Shown: positions 8,712 through 21,100 of the stretch, piece after piece
Position numbering within the stretch: the first letter of the stretch is position 1
Layout of the letters: each line of letters opens with the position of its first letter
DNA from: Sphingobium sp.
Lineage (GTDB): Bacteria > Pseudomonadota > Alphaproteobacteria > Sphingomonadales > Sphingomonadaceae
DNA length: 51,990 nucleotides
Direction of reading: 5' to 3'
Assembly: GCA_022652485.1 (NCBI GenBank)
Contig: JALCRK010000023.1
Location: forward strand, 1 to 51,990
Program-made: the position numbers and the translations under genes
The notes under the pieces: model-generated
Told to the model about the DNA's origin: nothing
The model's input: only the letters and a program-made list of their open reading frames with translations
The model's database searches: none

Positions 8712-10211
8712 ATGTCCACGGCATATGCTGTCGCTCGGGGGGAAAGCGTGCTGTTCGCCGATCTTCCTTCCGGCCTTTATATCGGCGGAGAATGGGTCAA
8801 ACCGGCTGACGGCGGCCAGATCGACATCATCGACCCGCGCACCGGCGAAACGGTGGGCACAGCGCCTGCCGCCGGGACTGCCGACATAGACCGCGCCGTC
8901 GCGGCGGGGAGCCAAGCGTTCCGCACATGGAGCCGCACCGCACCGGCGGAGCGCGCGCGCATATTATGGCGCATCGCCGACTTGCTGGAGCAACATGGCG
9001 AGACATTGGCCCGGCTGGAGGCGCTCGATGTCGGCATGCCGATGGATCTCGCGCGGGAGCTGACCGCCCCGCGTGCCGCCGATACCTTCCGCTATTATGC
9101 GGGCTGGTGCGGCAAGATCGAGGGCAACACCACACAGACCAGCCTGCCCGATGTCCATGCCTATACGCGGCGGGAGCCTTATGGCGTCTGCGCGCAGATC
9201 GTGCCGTGGAACGCGCCGCTCAAGATGGCGGCGTGGAAGATCGCGCCCTGCCTCGCCACCGGCAATGTCTCGGTGCTGAAACCCGCCGAGGACACCAACC
9301 TCACCGCTTTGTTCCTCTCGCGCATCATGGCGGAGGCGGGCGTGCCGCCCGGCGTCGTCAACATCGTGCCCGGCTATGGCGCGGTGGCGGGAGCTGCCCT
9401 TGCCGCGCATCCCGGCGTTGCGAAGATCGCCTTCACCGGATCGGTCGGCACCGGCAAGACGATCGCGCAGGCGGCGCTCGGCAATCTGAAGAAGGTGACG
9501 CTGGAGCTGGGCGGAAAATCCGCCAATGTGGTCTTTGCCGATGCCGATCTCGATCGCGCCGTCGCAGGGTCCGCCTCCGCCATCTTCCTGCACGGCGGGC
9601 AGGTCTGCGTCGCCGCCTCGCGCCTTTATGTCGAGCGCAGCATCTACCCGGAATTCATGGCGCGCCTGGTGGAACTTGCGAAAAAGATCGTGATCGGCAG
9701 GGAAGCGAAGGGCTTCGCCGATCTAGGGCCGATGGTGTCGGAGCGCCACATGCGCCGCGTGATCGGGATGATCGAGACGGGCGTGAGCGAAGGTGCGACG
9801 GTGCTCACCGGCGGTGAGCGCCACGGCGACGAGGGCTTTTATGTACGCCCCACAATCCTTGCCGATGCGGCACAGGATTCCACCGTTGTGCGCGAGGAGA
9901 TTTTCGGCCCTGTCGTCGTCGCCACGCCGTTCGATGGCTTCGAGGACGCGCTGCGCATGGCGAACGACAGCATCTATGGCCTCGGCGCGAGCGTATGGAC
10001 CCGCGATCTCTCCAAGGCGCACCATTTCGCGGCCGAGGTGCAATCCGGCATGGTGTGGATCAATAGCCATGGCATCCTCGATCCGCATCTGCCCTTCGGC
10101 GGCTATCGACAATCTGGCTGGGGGCGCGAGTTCGGCAAGGAATCGATCGACGCCTATACTCAGATGAAAACCGTCGTCACCCAGCTCGATCCCTGCCCGA
10201 TTGCGTCATGA
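8712..10211 (+). CDS. NAD(P)-dependent aldehyde dehydrogenase
   Basis: A 499-residue cytoplasmic aldehyde dehydrogenase that oxidises an aldehyde to a carboxylic acid. Seen: PWNAPLKMAAWKIAPCLATG (cofactor-binding side), FTGSVGTGK (Rossmann loop), general base E265 in LELGGKS and catalytic C299 in GGQVCVAAS. Length and order match the betaine/phenylacetaldehyde dehydrogenase superfamily. The ATG at 8712 has AGCGGAGGAGC upstream. It is the first gene of a three-gene unit in which each start overlaps the preceding stop. It would logically act on the aldehyde made by the PQQ alcohol dehydrogenase at 12202-14325, although that enzyme is exported, so the aldehyde must then be taken up. Confidence 0.94.
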   Translation: MSTAYAVARGESVLFADLPSGLYIGGEWVKPADGGQIDIIDPRTGETVGTAPAAGTADIDRAVAAGSQAFRTWSRTAPAERARILWRIADLLEQHGETLARLEALDVGMPMDLARELTAPRAADTFRYYAGWCGKIEGNTTQTSLPDVHAYTRREPYGVCAQIVPWNAPLKMAAWKIAPCLATGNVSVLKPAEDTNLTALFLSRIMAEAGVPPGVVNIVPGYGAVAGAALAAHPGVAKIAFTGSVGTGKTIAQAALGNLKKVTLELGGKSANVVFADADLDRAVAGSASAIFLHGGQVCVAASRLYVERSIYPEFMARLVELAKKIVIGREAKGFADLGPMVSERHMRRVIGMIETGVSEGATVLTGGERHGDEGFYVRPTILADAAQDSTVVREEIFGPVVVATPFDGFEDALRMANDSIYGLGASVWTRDLSKAHHFAAEVQSGMVWINSHGILDPHLPFGGYRQSGWGREFGKESIDAYTQMKTVVTQLDPCPIAS

Positions 10212-10990
10212 CCGCCTATTTCATGCTGCACGACGTGCCGGTGGCCGATGAGGGGACACACCTTCACTGCACCCTGATTGCCGCGGCGACGCAAGATGCA
10301 CCGCGCCCCGGCGTGATGATCTTTCCCGACCTCTGGGGCGTGGGGCGGCAGAGCTTCGAATGGGGCCGCCGCCTTGTCGAGGAGGGATATGTCGCGCTCT
10401 GTGTCGATATGTTCGGCAATGCCACGCAAGCGGAAAGCCTGGAGCATGGGCTGCGCCTGTTCGGCGAGGTGACGCAAGACCGGGAACTCTGGCAGAGGCG
10501 CGCGCGCAGGCTGTTCGATGCCTTTCGGGCGCGACCCGAGACACAGGGTTGCGAGATCGCGGCAATAGGCTTCTGCTTCGGAGGATCGAGCGCGCTGCAC
10601 CTCGCCTGCACCGGCGCGCAGTTGGCCGGAGCGGTCTGCCTGCATGGCGACATCCCGCGCATATCCGGGGAGGAAGCAAAGGCCATTTCCGCCAGCCTGC
10701 TTGTCTGCAACGGCGCTGCCGATCCGGTCGTCCCCAATGAGCAGGCATTGACCCTAGCGCAGGATCTCAAGGGCAGCGGCGTCGACTGGCAAATGCTGCT
10801 GCTTGGCGAAACCGGCCACAGCTTCACTAACCCGGATGCCGCCCGCGCCGATATGCCCGGCGTCGCGTTCGACCCGCGCGCCGAACAGCGCGCATGGGAG
10901 GCAAGCCGCGCTTTCCTGAAGGAGATATTCGCAGAATCTGCGGATGGCGCAGTGATCGCGCGCGCGCTCACCGAAGAGGTGCAGGCATGA
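10208..10990 (+). CDS. Dienelactone-hydrolase family protein
   Basis: A 260-residue alpha/beta hydrolase of the DLH family. The triad is C123 in GFCFGG, D172 in NGAADPVV and H204 in GETGHSF, essentially the numbering of the classical enzyme, so it should be catalytically competent. DLH enzymes open enol-lactones in the modified ortho pathway, but many relatives act on other esters and lactones. The ATG at 10208 overlaps the aldehyde dehydrogenase stop as ATGA. No maleylacetate reductase or chlorocatechol dioxygenase is nearby, which argues against a simple chlorocatechol role. Confidence 0.9.
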   Translation: MTAYFMLHDVPVADEGTHLHCTLIAAATQDAPRPGVMIFPDLWGVGRQSFEWGRRLVEEGYVALCVDMFGNATQAESLEHGLRLFGEVTQDRELWQRRARRLFDAFRARPETQGCEIAAIGFCFGGSSALHLACTGAQLAGAVCLHGDIPRISGEEAKAISASLLVCNGAADPVVPNEQALTLAQDLKGSGVDWQMLLLGETGHSFTNPDAARADMPGVAFDPRAEQRAWEASRAFLKEIFAESADGAVIARALTEEVQA

Positions 10991-12186
10991 CGTCCTCCCC
11001 GGCCCAAGGATGCCTTTCCGGCCTGCGCGTTATTGAGATGGGCCAGCTCATCGCCGGGCCGTTCTGCGGCCAGCTCATGGGCGATATGGGCGCGGACGTC
11101 ATCAAGGTGGAGCCGCCGGGCGTCGGCGACCCGATGCGCCAGTGGGGGCGTGGCCCGCAAAAGCTGTGGTGGGAGGTGATCGCGCGCAACAAGCACTCCG
11201 TCTCCGCCAATCTGCGCGTTGCCGAAGGACAGGCGCTGGTCCGTCGCCTCGCTGCCAGCGCAGACATCCTGATCGAGAATTTCAAGCCCGGCACGCTGGA
11301 GCGCTGGGGGCTTGGCCCCGATGTAATGCTGAAGGACAATCCACGCCTCATCGTCGTGCGCATTTCGGGCTATGGCCAGACCGGACCCTATGCCCATAAG
11401 GCAGGCTTTGGCGGTATCGCGGAGGCTTTGGGAGGCTGGCGCCATATCGTTGGCGAGCCGGATCGTCCCCCTGCGCGCATGGGCATCTCGATCGGCGACA
11501 CGCTCGCCGCCAGTTTTGCCTGCATGGGGGCGCTGGGGGCGCTCCACAGCCGCTCGATAAGCGGCAGGGGCCAAGTGGTAGACATGGCGCTCTACGAGGC
11601 GGTGTTGCAGGTGATGGAAAGCCTGATCCCGGAATATGACATCAGCGGCGAGGTGCGCGAGCGGTCCGGTTCGATCCTGCCGGGCATCGCGCCCTCCAAC
11701 GTCTATCCCTGCCGCGATGGAGAACTGATGATCGCCGCCAACAAGGACGAGCTGTTCGTGCGCCTTGCGGAGGCGATAGGCCAGCCCGAATTGGCGACCG
11801 ACCCGTATTATACCACCCATATCGCGCGCGGAACCCATCAGGCGGAGCTGGATGCGATCATCGCGGCATGGACCCGGCAACAGAGCGTTACCGATGTAGC
11901 GGCAATGATGGACGCCGCAGGCATCCCCGCCGGGCCGATCTACCGCGCGCCAGACATGCTTGAGGATGCCCACTTCGCCGCGCGCGAGGCGATAGCGGAG
12001 GTCATGACGCCCCGCTTTGGCCCGGTACGGATGCAGGGCTGCTTCCCGTTCCTTTCCGCCACGCCATCCACGATCCGCAAGGCCGCGCCGGTGCAGGTGG
12101 GCGAGGATAATGATGCGGTCTATGGCGGCGAGCTGGGGCTGGCGCCATCCGAACTTGCGGACCTCAAGGCGCGCGGCGCGATCTGA
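10987..12186 (+). CDS. CaiB/BaiF family III CoA-transferase
   Basis: A 399-residue family III CoA-transferase that moves CoA between carboxylic acids without a free CoA-thioester enzyme intermediate. Seen: the opening GLRVIEMGQLIAGPFCGQLMGDMGADVIKVE, which binds CoA in the family, ISGYGQTGP, and catalytic D171 in GISIGDTLA. The ATG at 10987 overlaps the DLH stop as ATGA; reading further upstream would add 31 residues with no family counterpart. It is the last gene of the operon and probably activates the acid made by the aldehyde dehydrogenase. The HMG-CoA-lyase-type enzyme at 19027 is a candidate next step. Confidence 0.93.
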   Translation: MTSSPAQGCLSGLRVIEMGQLIAGPFCGQLMGDMGADVIKVEPPGVGDPMRQWGRGPQKLWWEVIARNKHSVSANLRVAEGQALVRRLAASADILIENFKPGTLERWGLGPDVMLKDNPRLIVVRISGYGQTGPYAHKAGFGGIAEALGGWRHIVGEPDRPPARMGISIGDTLAASFACMGALGALHSRSISGRGQVVDMALYEAVLQVMESLIPEYDISGEVRERSGSILPGIAPSNVYPCRDGELMIAANKDELFVRLAEAIGQPELATDPYYTTHIARGTHQAELDAIIAAWTRQQSVTDVAAMMDAAGIPAGPIYRAPDMLEDAHFAAREAIAEVMTPRFGPVRMQGCFPFLSATPSTIRKAAPVQVGEDNDAVYGGELGLAPSELADLKARGAI

Positions 12187-15100
12187 CTCCGGCCTTATCG
12201 CCTATTGATGCGCCGCATCGACCCACGCCTGATGGAGCACATAGGCGCGGATCGCCTCGACCTCGGCGCGAGAATAGACGGTCGAAAAGCCGATCATCCC
12301 GCGCTGCACCAGCACGCCCTGCGAGACTACCGCCTGCCACGCCGAAGCATCGCGCGATACCGGAGACAGGCGCAGATCGGGCACCGGCCCGCCACTGCTG
12401 GCGCTGAGGCCGTGGCAGGCGAAGCAGGTGCGATGATAAAGCGTCTTGCCGAGCGAGATAGTGGCCGCATCCGCCGCCTCTGTCGGCAAAGGCAATGGCG
12501 AGGCGATCACTTCAGCCCTGCGGGGAAGCACTGCCCTGCCGCCCAGCGCAAAGGTGAGGACGCGGCTCCGGTTCAAACGCGCGCGACCCGCCGCATCCTT
12601 CACCGCATCGCCCAGCATCAGGGCGAGGGAGCCGCCCCAGCCCGCGACGACCGTGACATATTGCCGCCCGTCCGCCTGCCATGTCACCGGCGGCGCCATA
12701 ATCGCGCTCTGCGCGTCAAAGCGCCACAGCCGCCTGCCGGTCGCGGCATCATAGGCATTGAGATAGCCCTCGCAATCTCCCTCAAAGACAAGGCCGCCAT
12801 CGGTCGAAAGCACGCCGCCATTGGGCAGGCAAGATTTCTGAACCCGCCATGCCGCTCGGCCCCGAGCCGGGTCCCACGCCAGCAGCTCCCCCGTCACGCC
12901 CGCGCGGATCACCCGGCGCGCCGCCGGATCATCAGGCAGCGCCAGCGTGGCAGGCCGGAGCGGCACATTGACGCCCAGCGCATTGGCGCGAAAGCCGGGG
13001 TCTGACGTGTAAAGCCCCGCCGTATGCTGCACGGGTATATAGGCGAGGCCCGTTCGCGCGCTCCATGCCATCGGGTGCCAGTTGTGCGCGCCGCTTGGCC
13101 CCGGCTTGCCAAGAAACGGCTTACCCGTCTCGCTATAGCGCGCCTCGGCCCGGATGCGCGGGCGGCCACTCGCCGGATCGATGCCGTCCGCCCAGTTGAC
13201 ATCGGCATAGGGAGTTGCTGACAAAAGTTTGCCCGACTCACGGTCGAGCATATAGAAAAAGCCGTTCTTGGGCGCCTGCATCAACACCGGGCGAACGCGC
13301 CCCTTCACCTTGAGATCGGCGAGGATGATCGATTGGGTCGCGGTATAGTCCCATTCGTCGCCTGGCACTTGCTGATAATGCCACACATAGCGACCGGTAT
13401 CAGGGCGCAGCGCAATGATAGACGAGAGGAAGAGATTATCGCCCGTCCCGTTGCTGCGTATCTTGCGGGACCAGTAAGAGCCGTTTCCGGTGCCAATATA
13501 GAGCAGATCGCGCTTCGCATCATAGGCCATCGCGTCCCACACCGTGCCGCCACCGAAGCCACCCTTGCTATTCCAGTAGTCGCCCTTCCATGTGGGAGCC
13601 GCCAGCCGCGCCAGCACTGCGTCCGATGCCGCGCCATCGCGCACGCCCGGTTTTCCCGGCACCGTATAGAAGCGCCAGACAAGCCCGCCAGTCATGGCGT
13701 CATAGGCGCTGACATAGCCCCGCGCGCCCATCTCCGCCCCGCCATTGCCGATGATGACCTTGCCTTTGACCACCCTCGGCGCGCCGGTGATGGTGTTCTT
13801 GGCGCCCGGCGCAACGGTGGCGACCTGCCATATCCGCTTTCCGGTCTTGGCATCGACCGCGATCAACCGGCCATCGAGCGTGCCCCAATACAGCCGGCCT
13901 TTCCAATATGCCGCGCCACGGTTGACGACATCGCAGCAGCTATTGGCCGCCGCGCTGCCGGGAACCTTCGGGTCATAGCGCCACAACACCCTCCCGCTGC
14001 CTCCATCCAGCGCAATCAGCTTCGACCACGCCGTCGTGTTGTAGATCACGCCGTTGATGACCAGCGGCGTTGCTTCCTGTCCGCGATCCGTATCGAGATC
14101 ATGGCTCCAGACCAGACCCAGCCCACCAACCGTGTTCCGGTTGATCGATGTCAGCGGGCTGTTGCGGGTCTCGGCATCGTCAAGACCATAGCGGGTCCAG
14201 TTCCCCGACGCGGGATCGTCGGCGGTCGGCCTCTGCCCACATGTCACCAGCAGCAGCGCCGAAACGCCTGTCGCCCATCCGCCCCGCGCCATCCTCAATA
14301 GCGGACGCTCGCCGAAATGCCCCATGTGCGCGGGCGTCCTGCCTGCCTATAGCTGAACTCACCGAGATAATTGGCGTTGGTCCAGTAATAGGCATCGGTA
14401 AGGTTCCGCACCCACAATTGCACGCGCCAGCGGTCCTCCCCATCCCTCACCCCGACCCGCGCATCGACCAGCGTATAGGGATCGATAGTGAACTCGCGGA
14501 TGCCGCCATAGCCGCCATGCGTGCGGCTCTGATAGGAGAGATCGATGCCGATATAGCCGTTGATCCGCTCGTTCATCGGCTGGTCCAGCGTCACCCCGGT
14601 CTGAAACGCCCATTTGGGGGTCAGCTCGAAACTTTGCCCCTGAAGATTCGTCGGGGTGGCGAGCGGTGTAAGGCTGGGGAAGAACGACCGGATGCGCGAG
14701 TCCGTATAAGTGATGTTCCCATTGAGGCTCAGCCCGCGCATCGGCACGGCGTTGGCCTGAAGCTCGAAGCCCTTCACCCGCGATTTGGGCACATTGTAGA
14801 GCTTCTCGATCGATCCGAAAATGGGATCGAGTATCTTCCCGCGAAACTGCTTGTCCGAATAGTCATAATAGAACAGCGCGCCATTGAGTTGCAGCGCGCG
14901 GTGCAGCAGCGTGAGTTTCGTTCCCAGCTCATAGGCCATCAGCGATTCCTGCCGCGCAGGGGCATATTGCGGGGTGATCGCGCCGCCCACGGTCGAGAAG
15001 CTGCCCGATTTATAGCCGCGCCCGACACTTAGATAGACCAGCATGTCCGGCACCGGCTTGTAGTTGAGGCTAGTACGCCAGGAGATATTGTCCTCGTTGA

Positions 15101-18100
15101 GCCCATCGCTGAACAGGCCGATAAAGCCCGTCGCCGGGTTGATGGTGGTGCAGCCGCCCAGCGGGATCGTGGTGCCATAGAGGAAGCTGAACAACCGCGC
15201 CCACAGGCCGTTGCCTATCGGCCCCGGATCGCCGAGGCATCCCCGAAAATCGCGATCCTGCTTCGTATACCGGATGCCCGCCTGCGCCGTCAGCCGCTCC
15301 GACAGCGCCAGCGACAGATCGGTGAAGGCGGCGTAGGTGTCGGACGATTGATAGGAATAGGTCTGGCCGATGCGGAAATTATAACCGGGGATGCCATTGG
15401 CCTGCGACCCTTCGCCCACGACATAATAAGTGTTGTCGTATATCCTGTCGTGCGCAAAGTTCGCGCCGACCACATAGCGCAGGCGGCCCGCGGCCCCCTG
15501 GAGCCGCCATTCCTGCGAGAACGCCCAAATGGTGCCGTTCTGCGTGGTGTCGCCCGCTTCGGCGCTGGTGCCATCCGGGTCCATATATTGATCGCCGGAA
15601 TAGCGGTTATAGGCAGTGACGGAGATGAAGCTCGCTCTGTCGGAAAGCTCCAGCATCCCCTTGAGCGCCATCTGATAGAACCAGTTGTTCCGGCGAAACG
15701 GCTTGCCCGGCGTCCAGTCGGCCAGCCGCGCATTGCCGGGAGGGGTAAGAAGCGCGGCCAACTCGGCAGGCTGCACAGCAAGCGGGTTATTGGGATAGAA
15801 ATGCGTCGCCTGAAACGCCTGCACATCGGATTTGTCGCGAAAGCCATTGGCGCTGAGCTGGAATTTTAGCCTGTCCGAAGCATCCCAGTCCGCCAGCAGG
15901 CGCGCGGCGAGGAAGCGCGCGGAACCGAGCGTATCCTTGCGCGAGACGCTCTGCTGCCAGTCGCCGCTCTGATGCGAGCGCAGCGCGAGGCGCAGCTTCA
16001 CCCCGCCGCCGACCGGGCCGCTGACGAAGCCCTGCATATCATTGTCCATGAACCGGCCAAGCGAGACATCCAGCCCCGCTTCCAGATGATCGGTTGGGCG
16101 GTTGGCGATGAAGTTGATCGCGCCGCCAGTCGACTTCTGGCCATAGAGCGTGCCCTGCGGCCCTTTCAGCACCTCGACCCGCTGCACATCCATCAGCGAC
16201 CCCGCCGTCATGCGCGTATAAGGCAGCGGGATCTCGTCGACATAGGCGGCGATGGGCGAACTGCCCGCGAGGCTCGATTCATAGAAACCCACGCCGCGCA
16301 TCGTCAGCACCAAGGTGCCATAAGGCGTTTCCGCCGCCGTAAGACCGGGAACGATCGCCGTCAGGCCGCTGACATCGCCGATATTGCGGCTGGCCAGCGC
16401 ATCGCCCGAACTGACGACGGCGGAAATCGCCACGTCCTTCAGGCGCTCGGAGCGGCGCTGCGCGGTAACCACGATATCCTGAACGCCCTGTGCCCGCTCC
16501 TCTGGCAGTGGCGTGGTATCCGCATGGACTGGCGTAGCGAGCGCAACGCAACAGCCGGTGATCCAGATCGCCCTCTTCATGACCCTCTCCTCATTTTGTT
16601 GTTATTTGCGGTATCGGGCGGGCGGGGCGCACCGCCCCTCCCCGCTCAAAAATCGAAGCGCGCGCCCAGAGTCACCGTGCGCGGGCGGTTCCAGTAGCCC
16701 ATCGTCGTGGTCGGGTCGGTCGGCGTCAGGAACGAGAAGGCGCGATATTTCTCGCCGGTGATGTTCTCGACCCGCAGCGAAAATTCCGGCCCGGACCGCA
16801 GTTTGAGCGCCACCCGGCCATCCATCAGGCCATAAGCGCCGGAGAATATGTCTCCGCCCGATCCCGGCGGCTGGTGATAGAAGCCGCTGCTATGCTGATA
16901 TTGCACGGTGCCACTGAGGCTCAGCGCCTCGGTGATATCGGTGGACACCCGCGCACCCAGTACGCCGGTGAAGCGCGCCGCGCGTTGCAGCCGCTCCTCC
17001 ACCCCATTGGGCAGACGCAGCTTCGCGGTGGGGTTCCAGCCGATATTGCCATAGATATTGAGCCAGCCATTCGCCTGCACCTGACCCTCCAGCTCCAGCC
17101 CCGATGATTTCGCGGGCAGCGAGCGCACGAGGAAGCCGACCAGATTGCCGTCGAAATAGCTGTCCTGATAGCCCTTGATATCGAGATGATAGGCCGCGAG
17201 GCTCAGCAGCGCCCTGCCGCCCCAGAAGCGGCTCTTGGCGCCAAACTCATAGGTGGTGGCGATCTCGTCCGGCACGATGAACGGCGCGGGCACCACGCCC
17301 AGCAGCGGGCTGGTGTTGTTGAAGGAGGACGCCTTGGTTCCCCGCCCTACCGACACATAGAGGGTCGAGCGCGGATCGGGCGCATAACTCAATGTGGCGG
17401 TCGCATCGACGTTGGTGCGGTTGATCTTGCCGCTCACCTTGCCGGTCTGGATGATGAACGGCAGGATCGAGGCAGGGTCGCCCAAGGTGGAAGGAATGGT
17501 CTTGATATAGGTGCCGGTCTTGCGCGTGTTGCTGAGCCGTGCTCCGGCTGCGACTTTCCACTGGTCGCTGATCGCCCAGTTGACCTGCCCGAACAGCGCG
17601 ACATCGCGCTCGTGCTGGCGGGTGAGCTGCTCTTCGTAACCTGTGAAATGGGGGAACATGAAGTTGCGATAGAGCGAGTCGAAATTGAAACGGTCGCGCT
17701 GATCGAGGAAGAACAGCCCGGCGATATATTCGATCGCGCCGCCGGTGGGCGAGGCATAGCGCAGCTCCTGAGTGACCTGTTTGAAGGTCTCCCGGAAGAA
17801 ATTGTAATAAGCGGGCTGCGGCGTGCCATCGAGATCGAAGCCGTTGCGATAGCGGAAATTGGAATAGCCCGTGGTCGAGGTGATCGTGCCGCCGCCCGCC
17901 GTGTCGATCGTCACGGTGAGGCTGGGATCATACGTCACCTGATGATCGCCCTCGTCCCCACTGGGAGAAGAGTCGGCATGTTTCACGAAATCCCGCGCGC
18001 CGCCGTCTGCGACGCCCAGAGACTGGAGATAGGCCGGGTTGCCCGAAGCCAGCACCTCGAAATTGCTTCCGGTGATGTCGAGATCGCTCGCCTGCATCTT

Positions 18101-21100
18101 GAGCACCACGCCGACGCTGTCGGACGCGCGCCAATCGAATGTACCGCGCACCAGCCAGCGCTTTGCGCGCTCCTCGTCGCGGCTCTTGCTGGCGTTGAAC
18201 ACATAGCCATGCGTGTCGGTATAGAGGCCGGCCACACGCAGCGCGGCATCCTCGCCGGTCGGAATATCGAGCGCGCCTTCCAGCCCCCGGCTGCCGTAGC
18301 GCGTCTCGTAATCGGCGGCGACATAACCCCCGAAATCCCGCCCCGGCCTGCGCGAGATGATGCTGAGCGCGCCGACGCTGGTGTTCTTGCCGAAGAGCAC
18401 GCCCTGGCTGCCCTTGATGACCTCGATCCGCTGCACATCGAACAGACCGTCACGATATTGCCGCTGGCGCGGGTGATAGATGCCGTCGATGAACAGGCCG
18501 ACGGACTGCTCGAAAAGCTGGTTGGCGGCCGAGGTGCTGACGCCGCGAATGCCGATCTCGGTGAGGCCGCCGGGAGACTCGTTCATCGTCATGCCCGGCA
18601 CGATGGCGTTGATGCCCTTGATCTCGCGTATGCCCTGATCGGCGATCAGCGCGCCATCCAGCACGGTGAGCGCAACGGAGGTTTTCTCGATCTTGCTCTC
18701 GCGCTTTTGCGCGGTGACGATAATCTCTCCCAGCGCGCCGTCAGGAGCCTCCTGTGCGGCAGACTGCGTGGCGTCGCTTTGCGCCATCGCGGCACCGCTA
18801 CTCATCAAGGCCGTGCAACTTAGGCACGCTGTCAGGAATTTCCGCATCTGTGTCCCCTCCCTGGAACTTTTGTATTGATGCGGCGGAGCTTGACGCCTGA
18901 TAGCCATGCACTTCCAATATCATAATGCTATATTTCTATGATGAAATGTAATCCATATGGACTTGTGCGCAGATTTAGTGTCCTATGCATGCGTGTCGCA
19001 GCGTAACCCATAAGGAAGCGACACCAATGCCCGACATAGAAATAGTCGAAGTCAGCCCGCGCGACGGGTTCCAGTCCATCAGCGCATTCATCCCCACAGC
19101 GGACAAGATAGCGCATATCCGCGCGCTCCACGCCGCCGGACTTCGCCGGATCGAAGCCACCGCCTTCGTCAGCCCGTCTGCCGTCCCACAAATGGCGGAC
19201 GCGCACGAAGTGCTGGCCACCATCCGCGCCGATCTGCCCAATCTCGACGCACAGGTGCTGGTGCCGACCGCGCGGCAGACGGAACGCGCGCTTGATGCCG
19301 GGGCGGCCCATCTCGTGTTCGTGCTGTCGGTGAGCGAGCGGCACAACTGGGGCAATGTGCGCCGCAGCCCGCAGGAAAGCGCGCAGGAATATGCCGGCGT
19401 CCTTGCGCTGGCCGGGGCGCAAACGAAGATGCGCCTCAATGTCGCTACGGCTTTCGATTGCCCCTATGACGGCCTCATTGACCGTCATCAGGTCTTTGCA
19501 CTGCTCGATCTGATGATACCGATGGCCCCGGCGGTGGAGGTCGCGCTGTGCGACACGACCGGGCGCGCGACGCCGCTGCATGTCCGCACACTGTTCACAG
19601 AGGCTATGGCACGTTATCCAGCTTCGGTGCGCTGGGCGTTTCACGGCCATGATACCTATGGCCTAGGCGCGGCCAATATCCTCGCGGCCTGGGATGCGGG
19701 CGTGCGAATCTTCGACGCCTCGGTCGCCGGACTGGGCGGCTGCCCTTTCGCGCCGGGTGCGACCGGCAATGTCGCCACCGAGGATGCCGTCTGGATGTTC
19801 GAGGGCATGGGCATCAAAACCGGGATCAACCTCGCTGCGCTCATCGAGACCGGTCAGCGAACCGAAGCCACCCCCGGCGCGCAAACCGGCGGGCGGGTGC
19901 GCCGCGCCCTCATGGCGCGAAAGGCAAGCGACAGGAGGATAGATGCTTGAGCGGAGTAATGTGGCGCTGCGACAGTTTTAGCGGATCAATAGGCAGAATC
20001 GCCCTCTATGGCACCATTGTCGGACGACGCGTCATCAGCGCCATCGCCCTCTTCCCGCGCATGTGTCTGAACTTCACGGATACGCTCTTCCATGGCTTGG
20101 GCAAAATTGTCGAGCAAGAACCCCGGTCCCGCGGGCATGGCCGCAACTTCCTCCATTGCGGCAGGCAATTCCTGCAACAGGCGCTGCGTCACGCTCTCAA
20201 CTCGGCGGACTGTAGCCTTCGCCGCCAGACCCGAGGCTTGCGCCATACGCTGCCAATGACGTCCATAGACATGACGCCCCCGGCGCTGACCGCCCACGGC
20301 TTGGGCATGATTTTGCGTGATCCCATCCCAGCACAGCCCGGACATCAAGTCGTAAAGCGGTGCTAAACGTGGGCCTTCGGGTCGCAAAAGGATGGAATAA
20401 TTTTTGGCATGCGAATCCACGTTGCCGATGGCGATATTGAAGATCACCGCATCGAGCAGCCAGGTGATATCACGGGCGGTCATATGCTGCCTGACCAGTG
20501 CGAACATCTCCGCCAGCGACGGTCCGCGTCGCCCCGTCCGGTTAAACTCATATTTGGCGGAAGGCACGCGGCCCAATGCCTGACAGAAATCCTCCTGGTG
20601 GATACGGCGTGTACCTCCCTCGCCACTTTCGCGATCATAGCGCGTTACGAGCAGGTAGCTGCGTCCACCTGCCTTGCCCGTCGTCACTGGCGCTGTCGGC
20701 AAACCAACGCGCCGTGCCAGCATCATGCACAACGCCTCATTCTGGACGCTGTCCGGCAATCGGGAATTGTCCGGCTTCAATATATGCGTGGAAGGGGCGC
20801 CGTTGATCGGGACGGCAAGGTGATTATCGCGTACCGCAACCGGCAACTTGTCCTGCGCTCCAGCAAGACTCATCGAAACGCCGTCCTCGCCGACGAGAAA
20901 TGGTCGCGCCGGGAGATCGGCAATGATACGCTCCAAGGCGGCGTCATCCGGGATGGTGCGAAGGTCAGGCGGCCCGCCCGGAGCTGCGGTGCCTATGGAA
21001 AGGGCGCCGGCAAGATCGCTACCGGTCTCTATGATAAGGCCGAGTACATCTTCGGGAGAAGCGCCCAGCGCACGGGTCATAGCCCGCAATGGCTCTCCTT